Assembly: GCF_036320965.1 (NCBI RefSeq)
Contig: NC_092234.1
Coordinates: forward strand, 41,663,532-41,727,531
Direction: 5' to 3'
DNA: 64,000 nucleotides
From: Panulirus ornatus
Lineage: Eukaryota; Arthropoda; Malacostraca; Decapoda; Palinuridae
In this document: positions 21,568 through 38,123 of the stretch, in pieces
How positions within the stretch are numbered: position 1 is the first letter of the stretch
How the letters are laid out: each line of letters opens with the position of its first letter
Notes under the pieces: model-generated
Databases searched by the model: none
The model's input: only the letters and a program-made list of their open reading frames with translations
What the model was told of the DNA's origin: nothing
Position numbers and translations under genes: made by a program

Positions 21568-24068
21568 CTGCAACACCACAATTCCCTCACCATCATCTTA
21601 TCAACCAACACGAAGATGAATGTTTGGATCATGGGCTCCAATGCCACTTGTATTTACGTTCATGATCGTACTACCAAAGTGACCAGTATCTCCCGCATCG
21701 ATACGTCACACGCCTGGCAGCGTCTTGCTGGTCGGCCCGCAAGACGAGTCGGACAAAATCGCATCACACGTTATTGTTCCCTATCCCAAAATTCGACCAT
21801 GACTGACATTTTCACTTTCCCCCGCATCCCAGAGCACGTCAGCACAACGACCCTTGAGCACGACGAAACGATATGTAGGAGTGATGGCCCGGCCACACTC
21901 GTAAGAGGGGCTATTCTTTATGAAAGATCTTCAGTAAACACAATAACAACGATTGTGAGCATTCATCTCTTCAGGACGGGATAATCACAGCCAGAACCGC
22001 CTGGTTAAATCCGGGAGTGAGCAGAGGAGCTGTTGGTCCATCGATGTGTTTGTGAAGTACATCACAGTGATGGTGGAGCCGCCAGGGAACAAGTGGACCA
22101 GGCTGTTCCCACCACGGGCCATACTCACGTCGCCATTCCACCTGACCTTCACTACGTCCCCAGGATGCTCAAGTCAAAACTTATTATCTCCCTCACTCAC
22201 CGTCAGTGATCGTACGTGCGACTTATAACCCCTCCAGCACGACAATTTACCCCCTACTGTATGACGACTTAACCCCTGAGTACAACTTAAACTTCGTCTA
22301 CGTAGATTTAACCCAATATTTCATTTACGTCATTCATTAAGATATGTAAATGACTCCCGAAATATTTCCGAAATATATATTTCTATATACCCAGCTGCTT
22401 TATATGCTTGAGAATGAAAATAGATAAAATGATTTTATTAGTATCCCGTTCACAACGTTATCTTGGGAAGAACAAGTGTGGAAGGAGAACAAGATGACCA
22501 AAACTAGCACAAATGCGCAGCACTGCGCAAAGTGCGCCGCTGCCCGGTAAGTTTAGCAGCGATCGTAAATTACAGTGTAGGTCAGCACTTCTTTATCGAG
22601 TTTTGTGTTTGTGTGTGTGTGTGTGGAATTTTCCTGCTTACATCATATATTCGGTCACTGGCCTCTGAGCTCGTGTGACCTCGGAAAGACTCAAGAATGG
22701 ATCGCCGTTTTGGTGGGCAGAGAGGTTGTTCCTGACCCACAACAGACGACATTAACACCTCATGGTTTATCTTTATCTTAACTCGTTACCCATCTATCCT
22801 TCCATTTGTCTAATATTATAGTTTTGTTAAGAACTGAATCTGAGTATATTTCATGCTGTGATTCAAAAGGTGAATCAATTTGAGGAAGATCGTATAGTTG
22901 ACGTCGTAATACCTTGCAACAATCTCTAAAAAAAAAATAGATGCCATAAATCACTCGTGTTATATTTCTTATCTAATCTCTCTCTTATTTGTTCTCTAGT
23001 CTAACCTTAGAGTTTTGAGCCAATGACATTAGATTAAGTTATCATTAAGTAAGCACGCGCTCAGATATGCTAAATATCTGTAAGGTTACGGCAGGTCACT
23101 TATTTTGCAGAGGTCAGAAATTTCGCAAAGACACCAGCTGCTGACGTGAACACGACACATGACGCCACCACTGGCGGGAAGTCGTCCTGGTCGTCTCCCT
23201 AGAGCAGTGTACACCACTCCGCTGGTGGGATGTCGTCCTGGTCGGCTCCACTGTACTGCTGGACTACATACCAGTCCAGACTCACCAGCAAAACGACTCA
23301 ACAATACAGTGGTAACTGCTAGCAGCGGGCCTGGTGCCTGCCACTACACCTGGGGTCAAGTATCGGTCCAGAGGTGCAGCAGGCAGGTCCACTCAAGACG
23401 CCCGCGCCTCCCTACAGCATATTGACTCACATGATGCAAAGTTCACATCACCAATGTTTATAATAACCTCCCTCAAGTTATGGTCCATTGTAGTTAGAAG
23501 TTGAAGCATACGATGCTGAAGAAATACCCGTGTGATCACACTGCATCCTTCCCATCCCACATCCAGGACAATAATCATGTAAAGTTATAAGGAAGGTTGT
23601 AACACAACACAACACACGACAGAACACCTGACGACATCTCTCCTTCATGAAAGCCGTGTGACTACTGTGCTAACTGAACAGAGTATCACCCTGGCGCGTC
23701 ACGTGACAACCATTAGAGGTTAAGAATCATACACATACTGTGGATCTGGATCAACCCTAGAGGAAAAGCCGAACATAAGAGGAAAGCTATTCATAATTCC
23801 ATCAACTTTAATGAGACAAGTGCATCTTCCTAGCAATCAGTCGGCTTAGGAAACACTTATGTCAGCGTTCAGCTGTGGCAACGTTAATGAATCCCACCAA
23901 AGTACAAACATCACCTTGTAGACATTACATGCCAAGTGTATGTACAACACATCAGACAATACTACATCAGTAGACGAGGCGGTGGTGCCGTCCACACTGG
24001 AGTACACCTACAACCACACCCAACAACCGCTCTGCCTGGTTGAGACCGTCACAACACTAACTACCACA
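21568..24068 (-). other. Intron 5, part nearest exon 6.1
   Basis: No exon is visible. A degenerate copy of the dispersed CGACCCTTGAGCACGAC repeat lies at about 21845-21900. A GC-rich inverted word gcgcagcactgcgc lies near 22515. Two copies of a unit with gggaagtcgtcctggtcg lie at about 23173-23250. Nothing else is recognised. Confidence 0.5.
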
Positions 24069-26536
24069 ACATACACAGTATACAGACCAGCACTCAACAT
24101 ACACAGTATACAGACCAGCACTCAACATACACAGTATACAGACCAGCACTCAACATACACAGTATACAGACCAGCACTCAACATACACAGTATACAGACC
24201 AGCACTCAACATACACAGTATACAGACCAGCACTCAACACACACAGTATACAGACCAGCACTCAACATACACAGTATACAGACCAACACTCAACATACAC
24301 AGTATACAGACCAGCACTCAACATACACAGTATACAGACCAGCACTCAACACACACAGTATACAGACCAGCACTCAACATACACAGTATACAGACCAGCA
24401 CTCAACATACACAGTATACAGACCAGCACTCAACATACACAGTATACAGACCAGCACTCAACATACACAGTATACAGACCAGCACTCAACATACACAGTA
24501 TACAGACCAGCACTCAACATACACAGTATACAGACCAGCACTCAACACACACAGTATACAGACCAGCACTCAACATACACAGTATACAGACCAACACTCA
24601 ACATACACAGTATACAGACCAGCACTCAACATACACAGTATACAGACCAGCACTCAACACACACAGTATACAGACCAGCACTCAACATACACAGTATACA
24701 GACCAGCACTCAACATACACAGTATACAGACCAGCACTCAACATACACAGTATACAGACCAGCACTCAACATACACAGTATACAGACCAACACTCAACAT
24801 ACACAGTATACAGACCAGCACTCAACATACACAGTATACAGACCAGCACTCAACACACACAGTATACAGACCAGCACTCAACATACACAGTATACAGACC
24901 AGCACTCAACATACACAGTATACAGACCAGCACTCAACATACACAGTATACAGACCAACACTCAACATACACAGTATACAGACCAACACTCAACATACAC
25001 AGTATACAGACCAACACTCAACATACACAGTATACAGACCAGCACTCAACATACACAGTATACAGACCAGCACTCAACATACACAGTATACAGACCAGCA
25101 CTCAACATACACAGTATACAGACCAACACTCAACATACACAGTATACAGACCAGCACTCAACACACACAGTATACAGACCAGCACTCAACATACACAGTA
25201 TACAGACCAGCACTCAACACACACAGTATACAGACCAGCACTCAACATACACAGTATACAGACCAGCACTCAACATACACAGTATACAGACCAGCACTCA
25301 ACATACACAGTATACAGACCAGCATTCAACACACACAGTATACAGACCAGCACTCAACATACACAGTATACAGACCAGCACTCAACACACACACAGTATA
25401 CAGACCAGCACTCAACATACACAGTATACAGACCAGCACTCAACATACACAGTATACAGACCAGCACTCAACATACACAGTATACAGACCAGCACTCAAC
25501 ACACACAGTATACAGACCAGCACTCAACATACACAGTATACAGACCAGCACTCAACATACACAGTATACAGACCAGCACTCAACATACACAGTATACAGA
25601 CCAGCACTCAACATACACAGTATACAGACCAGGACTCAACATACACAGTATACAGACCAGCACTCAACACACACAGTATACAGACCAGCACTCAACATAC
25701 ACAGTATACAGACCAGCACTCAACATACACAGTATACAGACCAGCACTCAACACACACAGTATACAGACCAGCACTCAACACACACAGTATACAGACCAG
25801 CACTCAACATACACAGTATACAGACCAGCACTCAACATACACAGTATACAGACCAGCACTCAACATACACAGTATACAGACCAGCACTCAACACACACAG
25901 TATACAGACCAGCACTCAACATACACAGTATACAGACCAGCACTCAACATACACAGTATACAGACCAGCACTCAACATACACAGTATACAGACCAGCACT
26001 CAACATACACAGTATACAGACCAGCACTCAACATACACAGTATACAGACCAGCACTCAACATACACAGTATACAGACCAGCACTCAACATACACAGTATA
26101 CAGACCAGCACTCAACATACACAGTATACAGACCAGCACTCAACATACACAGTATACAGACCAGCACTCAACATACACAGTATACAGACCAGCACTCAAC
26201 ATACACAGTATACAGACCAGCACTCAACATACACAGTATACAGACCAGCACTCAACATACACAGTATACAGACCAGCACTCAACATACACAGTATACAGA
26301 CCAGCACTCAACATACACAGTATACAGACCAGCACTCAACATACACAGTATACAGACCAGCACTCAACATACACAGTATACAGACCAGCACTCAACATAC
26401 ACAGTATACAGACCAACACTCAACATACACAGTATACAGACCAGCACTCAACATACACAGTATACAGACCAGCACTCAACATACACAGTATACAGACCAG
26501 CACTCAACATACACAGTATACAGACCCGTACTCAAC
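24069..26536 (+). repeat. 28-nt minisatellite, about 88 copies
   Basis: Tandem 28-nt unit starting cagtatacagaccagcactc with very few variants (accaacact, acacacac, one accaggact). The near-perfect homogeneity suggests recent expansion. The 866-codon open frame spanning it repeats every 28 residues and is an artefact. It touches the 42-nt array on its right. Confidence 0.96.
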
Positions 26537-26574
26537 GTAATTCAAAGCTCAGCAGTAGCTACCCCATCCCTGGC

Positions 26575-27060
26575 ACCAGAGGAGGGCCAAGCGACCCCCG
26601 GGGCAACAAGGCCACCCCAGGGATGGGGCCAAGCGACCCCCGGGGCAGCAAGGCCACCCCAGGGATAAGACCAAGCGACCCCCGGGGCAGCAAGGTCACC
26701 CCAGGGATGAGACCAAGAGACCCCCGGGGCAGCAAGACCACCCCAGGGACGAGACCAAGCGACCCCCGGGGCAGCAAGACCACCCCAGGGACGAGACCAA
26801 GCGACCCCCGGGGCAACAAGGCCACCCCAGGGATAAGACCAAGCGACCCCCGGGGCAGCAAGACCACCCCAGGGACGAGACCAAGCGACCCCCGGGGCAA
26901 CAAGACCACCCCAGGGATGAGACCAAGCGACCCCCGGGGCAGCAAGACCACCCCAGGGATAAGACCAAGCGACCCCCGGGGCAACAAGACCACCCCAGGT
27001 AAGAGACCAAGCGACCCCCGGGGCAACAAGACCACCCCAGGGATGAGACCAAGCGACCTT
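26575..27060 (+). repeat. 42-nt minisatellite
   Basis: About 11-12 copies of a 42-nt unit starting gggatgagaccaagcgaccc, containing ccccggggcagcaag. It stays open in several frames on both strands because 42 is divisible by 3; no gene is proposed. Confidence 0.95.
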
Positions 27061-28129
27061 CTCGGACATTCCACCTAACATCCAAGGAACTAACTCCCAC
27101 AGGAAACCTCCACCCCCCCCCCCGGGGGGGCCTCCACACCCTCATGGAGAGGCGGAGGAGGAGACGTTGATGAGACGCGCCAGAGTGACAAAAGGACAAG
27201 TCTCACTTACCTTTGGTGGTGGGCGGGGGGCGACGTCCGGCGAGAGGACTGACCGTCATATCTACTTGTAAGTGACTCAAAGAATTAGTCAGTTTGTGTG
27301 GTGATGACCCGTGATGACTCCCTCCCTCCCCAGTAGCTCCTACATAGCCCTACACCTAACGTGTGTCAGTGAAGTGTCACGCAGTGCGACTCTCGTATTC
27401 GCGCGACGCTGTTCGACTTCGTTATTATCTATCTCTCACAAGCAGACGTGTTACTATCTATCTCTCACAAGCAGAGGCCATTAAAGCAATGTAGATAATC
27501 CTCGGTTATAACAGAGCAAAAAATTTGGACAAAATAGCAATCTGAGAGTGGCACATTCATCAGCCATGTGAGGGCTAGTGACAAGCCAATTGGTTTTGAC
27601 TTTGACCGTTTTGACTGTATGATTTAGCGAGACGGCAGGGGTACCCTATCCCAACATTCAGGCTCCTTGTTCACAGCCAGCGGCAACCCCAGACACACCC
27701 GGCACCAGCCCGCCACATTGAACATTAGATTCCACAACAAGTGACTACAGTGGCGCCGCCTGGTGGAAAGTGTCTTTCCGAGGTTGTCACTGGCTCATTA
27801 TATATACAAAATATATATATATATCCAATATATTCCAGTGTGTCACAAACTGTTCTTACTTTACTTTAAACTGGGCAAAAAATACTGACACAAGAGTGAA
27901 AATTGTTTACAAAATTTAATTATCATCAAACTGAATATATCATGAACACAGACATCCTCCCTTACCCCCCTCCCCATCCCTCTACCCACCTCCCTCCTGG
28001 TTCTGAACCCTCACCCGCCCTGATCCTTACTGCCCTGTGGCCACCTGCCCAACCATGCCGAGTCCCTGAACCTTCCCTCCCTGACACCCTGTCCTGCCCT
28101 ACCCTTCCTCGCCTAACATTCCCTATCCT
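27061..28129 (-). other. Intron 5, unassigned stretch
   Basis: A C run against a G run near 27113-27130 forms a short inverted repeat. At 27205 the transcript has a donor-like AAAG|GTAAGT preceded by a PPPTTK-like frame, but no cysteine or VG start. TA run near 27800. Otherwise nothing is recognised. Confidence 0.5.
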
Positions 28130-28798
28130 ATCCCAGCTTTCCCTCCCTAACACCCTGTCCTCCCCCAGCTTTCCCTCCTAACACCCTGTCCTCCCCCAGC
28201 TTTCCCTCCCAGACACCCTGTCCTCCCCCAGCTTTCCCTCCCAGACACCCCCCTACACATCCTCCTACAATGCTCCCTTCCTCCACACTCTCCCCTCGCA
28301 ACACACACCTCACTTCCTTCACTTTAATCCTGTCTGGCTTCCTGGGAATCCTTCAGTACCTCCCATGCCTCCCTCAGGAGCCCGTCCGGCCTTACCATCC
28401 CAGACCACTCCACTGCTCTCCACTAGCAGGTTTCGTCACAACTGCTCAAGTTCTCTAGTGCAACACGCCTGAGTCCGAGGCCCCCACCTACAGCCAGACA
28501 GATCTTGAAGAACTCACTTGGGTAAATCAGGCAACCGTGTGTACCCAAAGGACTCTCGTAGCTAATTAAGCCACGAATATCCCGGCTCTAATTAATCCTG
28601 AACACTACACTACACGCTAAGATACATACTGTCATGGCGTGTATCCCAGAGTTTAATACTTCCCACAGTCCCAGGTGATCCCACATGTATCCTCTGGTCT
28701 ACACCAGTCTACCTGTACAACAAGAAATCAAGACATCTGCACATGAGGAAGATCCTCTCATTCCACCTATGTAAGGACTCCTCCTCCCCCAGGCCACA

Positions 28799-28851
<53 letters not shown>

Positions 28852-29729
28852 TCCTCTCACGGTGTCTCAAGCTCAGACCCGCCCCGCCCCGTCCCGTCCA
28901 GGTCATCATCGATCCCAATGGCAATTAGCCAGCCTGCCATGACCTCCCCGCTGCCTCACTGAACCATGTACTCATCCTCCTACCCTCACACACACACACA
29001 CACACAAACTTCAGCCAACTGAACCATGTACTCATCCTCCTACCCTCACACACACAAACTTCAGCCAACTGAACCATGTACGGATCCTCCTACCCTCATA
29101 CACACACAAACTTCAGTCAACTGAACCACATACTCAGCCTCCTACCCTCACACACACAAACTTCAGCCAACTAACTCGTTTCCAGTACTGGAATTCGAGC
29201 ACCCTGACTACCACACTTCCCACAGTGTTCTAACACAGACAGATCACCACCACCCGCCCGCCTCTCCCACATATCTGCCCACCACTTTCCCTCCTGAGCC
29301 GCGTCATCCATCAACACTCCCTCGCTCTCTGCCCTTCACCACACATTCCTCCCCACCTCAACCAGGATCATCATCCTCCCTTCTGTACTCTCCCGCAACT
29401 CCTCCCCCTCCTCTTCCCTCATCTTCATCCACTTACTTCTTTCTCCCTCACTGGTACACAGGAAAGCTCTCACCTCCCAGTATGGCCTCTCTCATTCACC
29501 CATCCCTTCTCATTTTATGACCCCGTTTCTCCCCATCCTCGGACTATCTATCCTTCCCCATCCTCTGACTATCCTAACCTCCCCATCCTCCTTTCATCTG
29601 TCTCTATCCCTCTAACTCCTACATAAATCCTACCATCCCTTAATTACCCGTCCCTATCCCCTTCTTGCCTCTCCCGCCAGCCAGCCACCAGTGGCCTAGG
29701 GCCGGCCCCGGCGCCCTCCAGGGACCTAC
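28130..29729 (-). other. Intron 5, purine-rich transcript stretch
   Basis: From about 27950 to 29650 the plus strand is dominated by C and T, so the transcript is purine-rich over about 1.7 kb. 28130-28255 holds four copies of a unit near 30 nt with caccctgtcctcccccagct; 28795-28848 is a CA run; 28980-29170 holds four copies of a unit of about 50-60 nt with aactgaaccatgtactcatc. No exon is visible. In insects the exon-6 docking site lies in this intron. Confidence 0.6.
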
Positions 29730-29879
29730 CGGAGATCACAAGACGTCCAGCAGTAGCAGAGAGGCGGGTTTCCTGGGTGAGGCGGTGAACTGTGCGGCAC
29801 TTGTAGCTCTTGAAGCCGTCCTCGGAGGTGACAGAGCGGATGTGCAGCTCGCCGGAGGGGAGAACCAGGTACTTGCCGT
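29730..29879 (-). CDS. Dscam: Dscam constant exon 5 (Ig2 C-terminal half)
   Basis: 150 nt: two bases complete the codon split with exon 4 (giving D), then 49 codons, then one base completed by exon 6. The peptide contains GKYLVLPSGELHIRSV, the second Ig2 cysteine in the SED-x-Y-x-C region (KSYKCRTVHRL), and ends GRLVIS. This is the strongly conserved exon between the exon-4 and exon-6 clusters of arthropod Dscam. Acceptor gtgtcccctgcag, donor GTAGGT. It is present once. Confidence 0.96.
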
Positions 29880-33269
<3,390 letters not shown>

Positions 33270-33431
33270 CATAGTTCAGTGAGGGGTAGAAGGTCTCGCC
33301 CTCCCCGGTGACCCAGGCCTGCACGCTGACGAAGTCGGCCGCGAAGGATGGGATGGCGCACTTGAGGATGGCTGCGTTGCCCCGGATCACAAACTCGTCG
33401 CCGACACGGGTCTCGTAGGACTGCGCCACCA
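33270..33431 (-). CDS. Dscam: Dscam exon 4.25 (last exon-4 variant)
   Basis: 162 nt; opens VVAQSYETRVGDEFVIRGN, with AAILKCAIPSFAADFV (alanine for the near-invariant V), VQAWVTGEGETF, end PSLNYG. Acceptor ggtgatgttacag, donor GTACCC. It is the variant nearest exon 5 and keeps VIRGN unlike its 4.20-4.24 neighbours. An acceptor-like ctttcag|gtgtg lies downstream at about 32967. Confidence 0.93.
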
Positions 33432-34025
33432 CTGTAACATCACCAGCACCGCCTCCGTCAGCCACAGTGCTCACACCAGTGGTGTAACATATACTACGTG
33501 CCGTGTGGGGCGGAAGGAAATGTAAACACAGAGGAGGAGCGTTTATCTGATCCTCACCAGGTAATACCAGACGCCACTCCATCTCTACCTCCCTGAAAAC
33601 TCACAGAGCAACATTTATGTTAAGAGTATCACAAGAACCTGTAAGGAAACATGTCATCAAAGTCTTTCTCCCGTATGTCCTGTGAAGAGATTATCATGAA
33701 TATGTCTGAGCAACGCCAGCTGACGTAGCCCTCACGGCACCACACCTCCTGAAGAAGGATGTCACAACAGGTTCCTGCCTCCTGCAGGATGGTCACTCCT
33801 TTACCCAATCTCCGAAATAAACATAAAATACCGTAAAAAGAAAGGAAGGCGAAGTAACGCATGAAACACCTACGGGATGAACCAAAATATACAAGACATG
33901 GAATGATAAAAGCGATAACTCATGTAAGATATAATTTCTATCTGGGTCGAAGAAAGTATCAAAGAGAAGATTGTGGTATAGGACAGTGATCACCCCGGGG
34001 GAATCGTGAGCCAACGATGGTTTAC
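33432..34025 (-). other. Intron between 4.24 and 4.25
   Basis: No exon is visible and nothing is recognised apart from acceptor-like motifs near 33639 and 33592. Confidence 0.5.
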
Positions 34026-34187
34026 CATTAGGTCGGTCCTGAGTGTAGATGCGGGCCTCGGAGTCCACCCAGGACTGTACGCTGACGAAGTCGGCCACGA
34101 AGGAGGGGATCATGCACTTGAAGATGGCCGAGTTGCCGGCTAGCACGTCCTCGTCGATCACCCTCGTCACGTACTTCTGAGCCACGA
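34026..34187 (-). CDS. Dscam: Dscam exon 4.24 (Ig2 N-terminal half)
   Basis: 162 nt; starts TC rather than TG at the exon edge, still giving valine after a G from exon 3. Peptide opens VVAQKYVTRVIDEDVLAGN, with IFKCMIPSFVADFV, VQSW and an unusual end TQDRPNG lacking the YG of the family. Acceptor gttcttgtag, donor GTAAAC. An acceptor-like cttacag|gttc lies downstream at about 33639. Confidence 0.92.
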
Positions 34188-34913
34188 CTACAAGAACACC
34201 ACCATCTTTAAATGCCTCTCCTTCAGGCAGCATGAGAGCCCCTTACACCTAATATTACTAGCACATCACCACACCACACCAGGCCACCAAGCCCTCAGCT
34301 GAATAATCCGTGGCTGTGACACCTGCATCACGCTGCACGTGGACGTGATCTGCCCCTCTCATCTGCTTCTTGAACTCTGAGCACGACAGTGGTACGATCC
34401 CTTAACACCACCTTCCTAGGATATGATGACCCGGTCTCTTTAACATGATCGTTAAAGATCAGGTCAAAAAAGGTCAGGCCATCGCATCTAAGGGTCGTAA
34501 CATCGTGCTGAAGGGTCGTATTGTCGTGCTCAAGGGTCGTACCGTCGTTATCCCCTAAGACAGGTGTTTGTCGACCACAATGAAGGCATCTGTTGTCCGT
34601 CCGTCCGGATCGACTGACTCTCCTTAAGTCCACAGGAACAAGCCTTACTGTACCTGTCCTTCTGTACCCCAGTACAGTCATGGTTACAGGGAACGGTTAT
34701 TGAAGTGTAGTGTAGGTTGTGAACGTTGTAGTGATGGTCAAGTGTGGTATAGGTTGTGAACGTTGTAGTGATGGTGAAGTGTGGTATAGGTTGTGAACGT
34801 TGTAGTGATGGTGAAGTGTAGTATTGGTTGTAAGTTTCGTACTGATGGTGACAAACTGCCCAAACTATAGCCAAGGAGCAGATATGACAATGCATACCAA
34901 AGCTTAATCACAA

Positions 34914-34998
<85 letters not shown>

Positions 34999-35156
34999 GT
35001 GACGCACTGCACCAAAATAGGTCACATCCACACCAGACGTCACGAAGGAAATCCCTCTCACAGTCATGAGACATATAGCAATTCCTGTGAATATGAGTCA
35101 TCACTAAGACCGAACTGATGGTGATGACATGGTGTTACGATGAGGCTGTGATGGTG
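34188..35156 (-). other. Intron between 4.23 and 4.24, proximal part
   Basis: 34440-34555 holds a dispersed-repeat copy with three GGTCGTA words. 34701-34835 carries three to four copies of a 37-nt unit with aggttgtgaacgttgtagtg. 34915-34992 is a (TC)n run of about 39 units. No exon is visible. Confidence 0.75.
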
Positions 35157-36824
35157 GTACACTGATCTGCTGGTGTGGTGTTACAGTGATCTGATGGTGT
35201 GGTGATGGTGTTACAGTGATCTGCTGGTGTGGTGATGGTGTTACACTGATCTGCTGGTGTGTTGATGGTGGTACAGTGATCTGCTGGTGTGGTGATGGTG
35301 GTACAGTGATCTGCTGGTGTGGTGATGATGTTACAGTGATCTGCTGGTGTGGTGATGATGTTACAGTGATCTGCTGGTGTGTTGACGGTGTTACACTGAT
35401 CTGCTGGTGTGTTGATGGTGTTACACTGATCTGCTGGTGTGTTGATGGTGTTACACTGATCTGCTGGTGTGGTGATGGTGTTACAGTGATCTGCTGGTGT
35501 GGTGATGGTGTTACAGTGATCTGCTGGTGTGGTGATGGTGTTACACTGATCTGCTGGTGTGTTGATGGTGTTACACTGATCTGCTGGTGTGTTGATGGTG
35601 TTACACTGATCTGCTGGTGTGGTGATGGTGTTACAGTGATCTGCTGGTGTGGTGATGGTGTTACAGTGATCTGATGGTGTGGTGATGGTGTTACACTGAT
35701 CTGCTGGTGTGGTGATGGTGTTACAGTGATCTGATGGTGTGGTGATGGTGTTACACTGATCTGCTGGTGTGTTGATGGTGTTACACTGATCTGCTGGTGT
35801 GGTGATGGTGTTACAGTGATCTGCTGGTGTGGTGATGGTGGTACAGTGATCTGCTGGTGTGGTGTTACAGTGATCTGCTGGTGTGGTGATGGTGTTACAG
35901 TGATCTGCTGGTGTGGTGTTACAGTGATCTGCTATTGTGGTGATGGTGTTACAGTGATCTGCTGGTGTGGTGATGGTGTTACAGAGATCTGCTGGTGTGG
36001 TGATGGTGTTACAGTGATCTGCTGGTGTGGTGATGGTGTTACAGTGATCTGCTGGTGTGGTGATGGTGTTACAGTGATCTGCTGGTGTGGTGATGGTGTT
36101 ACAGTGATCTGCTGGTGTGGTGATGGTGTTACAGTGGCCTGCTGGCGTGGTGATGGTGTTACAGTGATCTGATGGTGTGGTGATGGTGTTACAGTGATCT
36201 GCTGGTGTGGTGATGGTGTTACAGTGATCTGCTGGTGTGGTGATGGTGTTACAGTGATCTGCTGGTATGGTGATGGTGTTACAGTGACCTGCTGGTGTGG
36301 TGATGGTGTTACAGTGATCTGCTGGTGATGGTGTTACAGTGATCTGGTGGTGTGGTGATGGTGTTACAGTGATCTGTTGGTGTGGTGTTACAGTGATCTG
36401 CTGGTGTGGTGATGGTGTTACAAAGATCTGCTGGTGTGGTGTTGGTGTTACAGTGATCTGCTGGTGTGGTGATGGTGTTACAGTGACCTGCTGGTGTGAT
36501 GGTGTTACAGTGATCTGCTGGTGATGGTGTTACAGTGATCTGCTGGTGTGGTGATGGTGTTACAGTGATCTGCTGGTGTGGTGATGGTGTTACAGTGATC
36601 TGCTGGTGTGGTGATGGTGTTACAGTGACCTGCTGGTGTGGTGATGGTGTTACAGTGATCTGCTGGTGTGGTGATGGTGTTACAGTGATCTGCTGGTGTG
36701 GTGTTACAGTGATCTGCTGGTGATGGTGTTACACTGATCTGGTGGTGTGGTGATGGTGTTACAGTGATCTGCTGGTGTGGTGATGGTGTTACAGTGATCT
36801 GGTGTGGTGATGGTTCTAACAGTA
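35157..36824 (+). repeat. 30-nt minisatellite
   Basis: About 55 copies of a 30-nt unit starting gtgatctgctggtgtggtga, with deletion variants lacking ggtgat blocks. Because 30 is divisible by 3, long repetitive open frames result; they are not genes. Confidence 0.95.
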
Positions 36825-37961
36825 CAGTGTTCATCTGACGTCACGATGTGTAGTGCTGAGGGCGTCACAAATATGTTACGGTGACGTGATTACCTTACTG
36901 CAGTGTACGTGGAGGAAGAGGTTTACACCAGTGAACGCTTGAACATTCTTCATCATCACACAAGCTCTTAAATGTATGTATGTTGTCTGCATCAACCACA
37001 TCCCTCGGACATTGTCTTCCACTCATCTACCAGTCTCGTACTCGCTCTACAAGTTCTCGTTTCCATCATTTATAACAAACGTCTCGCTTGTCTTCATGTT
37101 ATGTCCTCTGGTTGTTCTATCCTTGCATCTCACGAAGAACTGTTCACTGTTCCGGTGATGATGCTGTGACGACTGTGAAGTGTTCGTGTGGTGGACTGTG
37201 TGGTGACAGTGATGTCGTGGTGATGGTGTTGTACATGTTATAGTCACAACAGTGTTTGTTGTGTTAAGGTTGTGCCCAGCTCTGCGTTGAGCTGAGAACA
37301 CAGCAGCAGTTGGGTAGGGTTGTGCTGAGCTGGTATGACAGTGTCAGGGGTTAGAGAGGGGCGGCAGCAGAGGGCGTGTCATATGCCAGGGTAGCAGCAG
37401 CAGTCAACAGGTCAGGGAGGTCAAGAGCATGACGGTCGGCCAAGGTTATATCAAAAATTCAAATCCTTCCTCCATGTTCTCCTCAGTCCGCTGAGGAGGG
37501 TAGTTAATGTGAGGGTTTGTAAGCGGTATATGCCAACACACTGGGCAGCACACGTAAGCAGATGTAAACCAAAACAAAACTCGAGGGAGAAGAGGTAAAC
37601 ACAGGATAGCCAAGCAATGAAAAACCAAAGAAAAAACGTTACAATCAAGTATATTTCTGTACCACAGTTGGTAACCCGCAGCACCTGTAACAGAGAACGG
37701 GGAAGCAATCTGTTATTATGAGGGAAGACTCGACTGTAGCCACGGATTCAGCTGAGGCAAAATGTATCCTGCGGGAATCTGGAAGATGATGGGAAACACA
37801 GGTTACTTCCTGGACATCACGGAGAACATGTGTGGTTACTGTGGAGCCTCCGGGAGGTGGTGTACAGATAAGGTGCTGAGGACAGTATGCAGGAGACGAC
37901 CTTCCTGCTGGGGACCACGGTAAATCCCCCCCACCCCAGTGCCCCAGCAGCTGCAGCGTAC
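36825..37961 (-). other. Intron stretch downstream of exon 4.23
   Basis: No exon, repeat array or other recognised element apart from isolated acceptor-like motifs near 37685 and 37770-37800. Confidence 0.5.
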
Positions 37962-38123
37962 CATAAACATCAGAGGTAACGTAAGTCCTGGACTCCAGGT
38001 CCTCCCAGGCCTGCACGCTGACGAAGTCGGCCACGAAGGACGGGATGACGCACTTTACTATGGCCGAGTTGCCCGTAAGGACGCTCTCGTCCCACACCTG
38101 CGTGACGTACTTCTGTGGCACCA
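37962..38123 (-). CDS. Dscam: Dscam exon 4.23 (Ig2 N-terminal half)
   Basis: 162 nt; opens VVPQKYVTQVWDESVLTGN, with IVKCVIPSFVADFV, VQAWEDLES, end TSDVYG. Acceptor ctttcccccaag (AAG), donor GTACGC. An acceptor-like motif gttacag|gtgc follows at about 37685. Confidence 0.93.

Noticed and set aside
23940..26540. 866-codon plus-strand open frame with TQYTDQHST-like repeats
   Set aside because: It is a translation of the 28-nt minisatellite; the protein repeat of 28 residues equals three DNA units.
26542..27081. Repetitive minus-strand frames with GVAWS/LLPRGS repeats
   Set aside because: A 42-nt unit divisible by 3 keeps frames open on both strands; not protein-like.
27205..27250. Donor-like AAAG|GTAAGT with a PPPTTK frame, possibly the 3' end of an exon-6 copy
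   Set aside because: No upstream Ig cysteine, acceptor or V-G start; the match is six residues of low complexity.
34904..35104. Frames over (GA)/(TC) microsatellites encoding RERERE or SLSLSL (also 38949-39028 and 45637-45745)
   Set aside because: Microsatellite translations; no gene context.
35157..36830. Cysteine-rich repeat frames such as ICWCGDGVTV
   Set aside because: Translation of the 30-nt minisatellite; the cysteines come from the repeat word ctgctggtgtgg.
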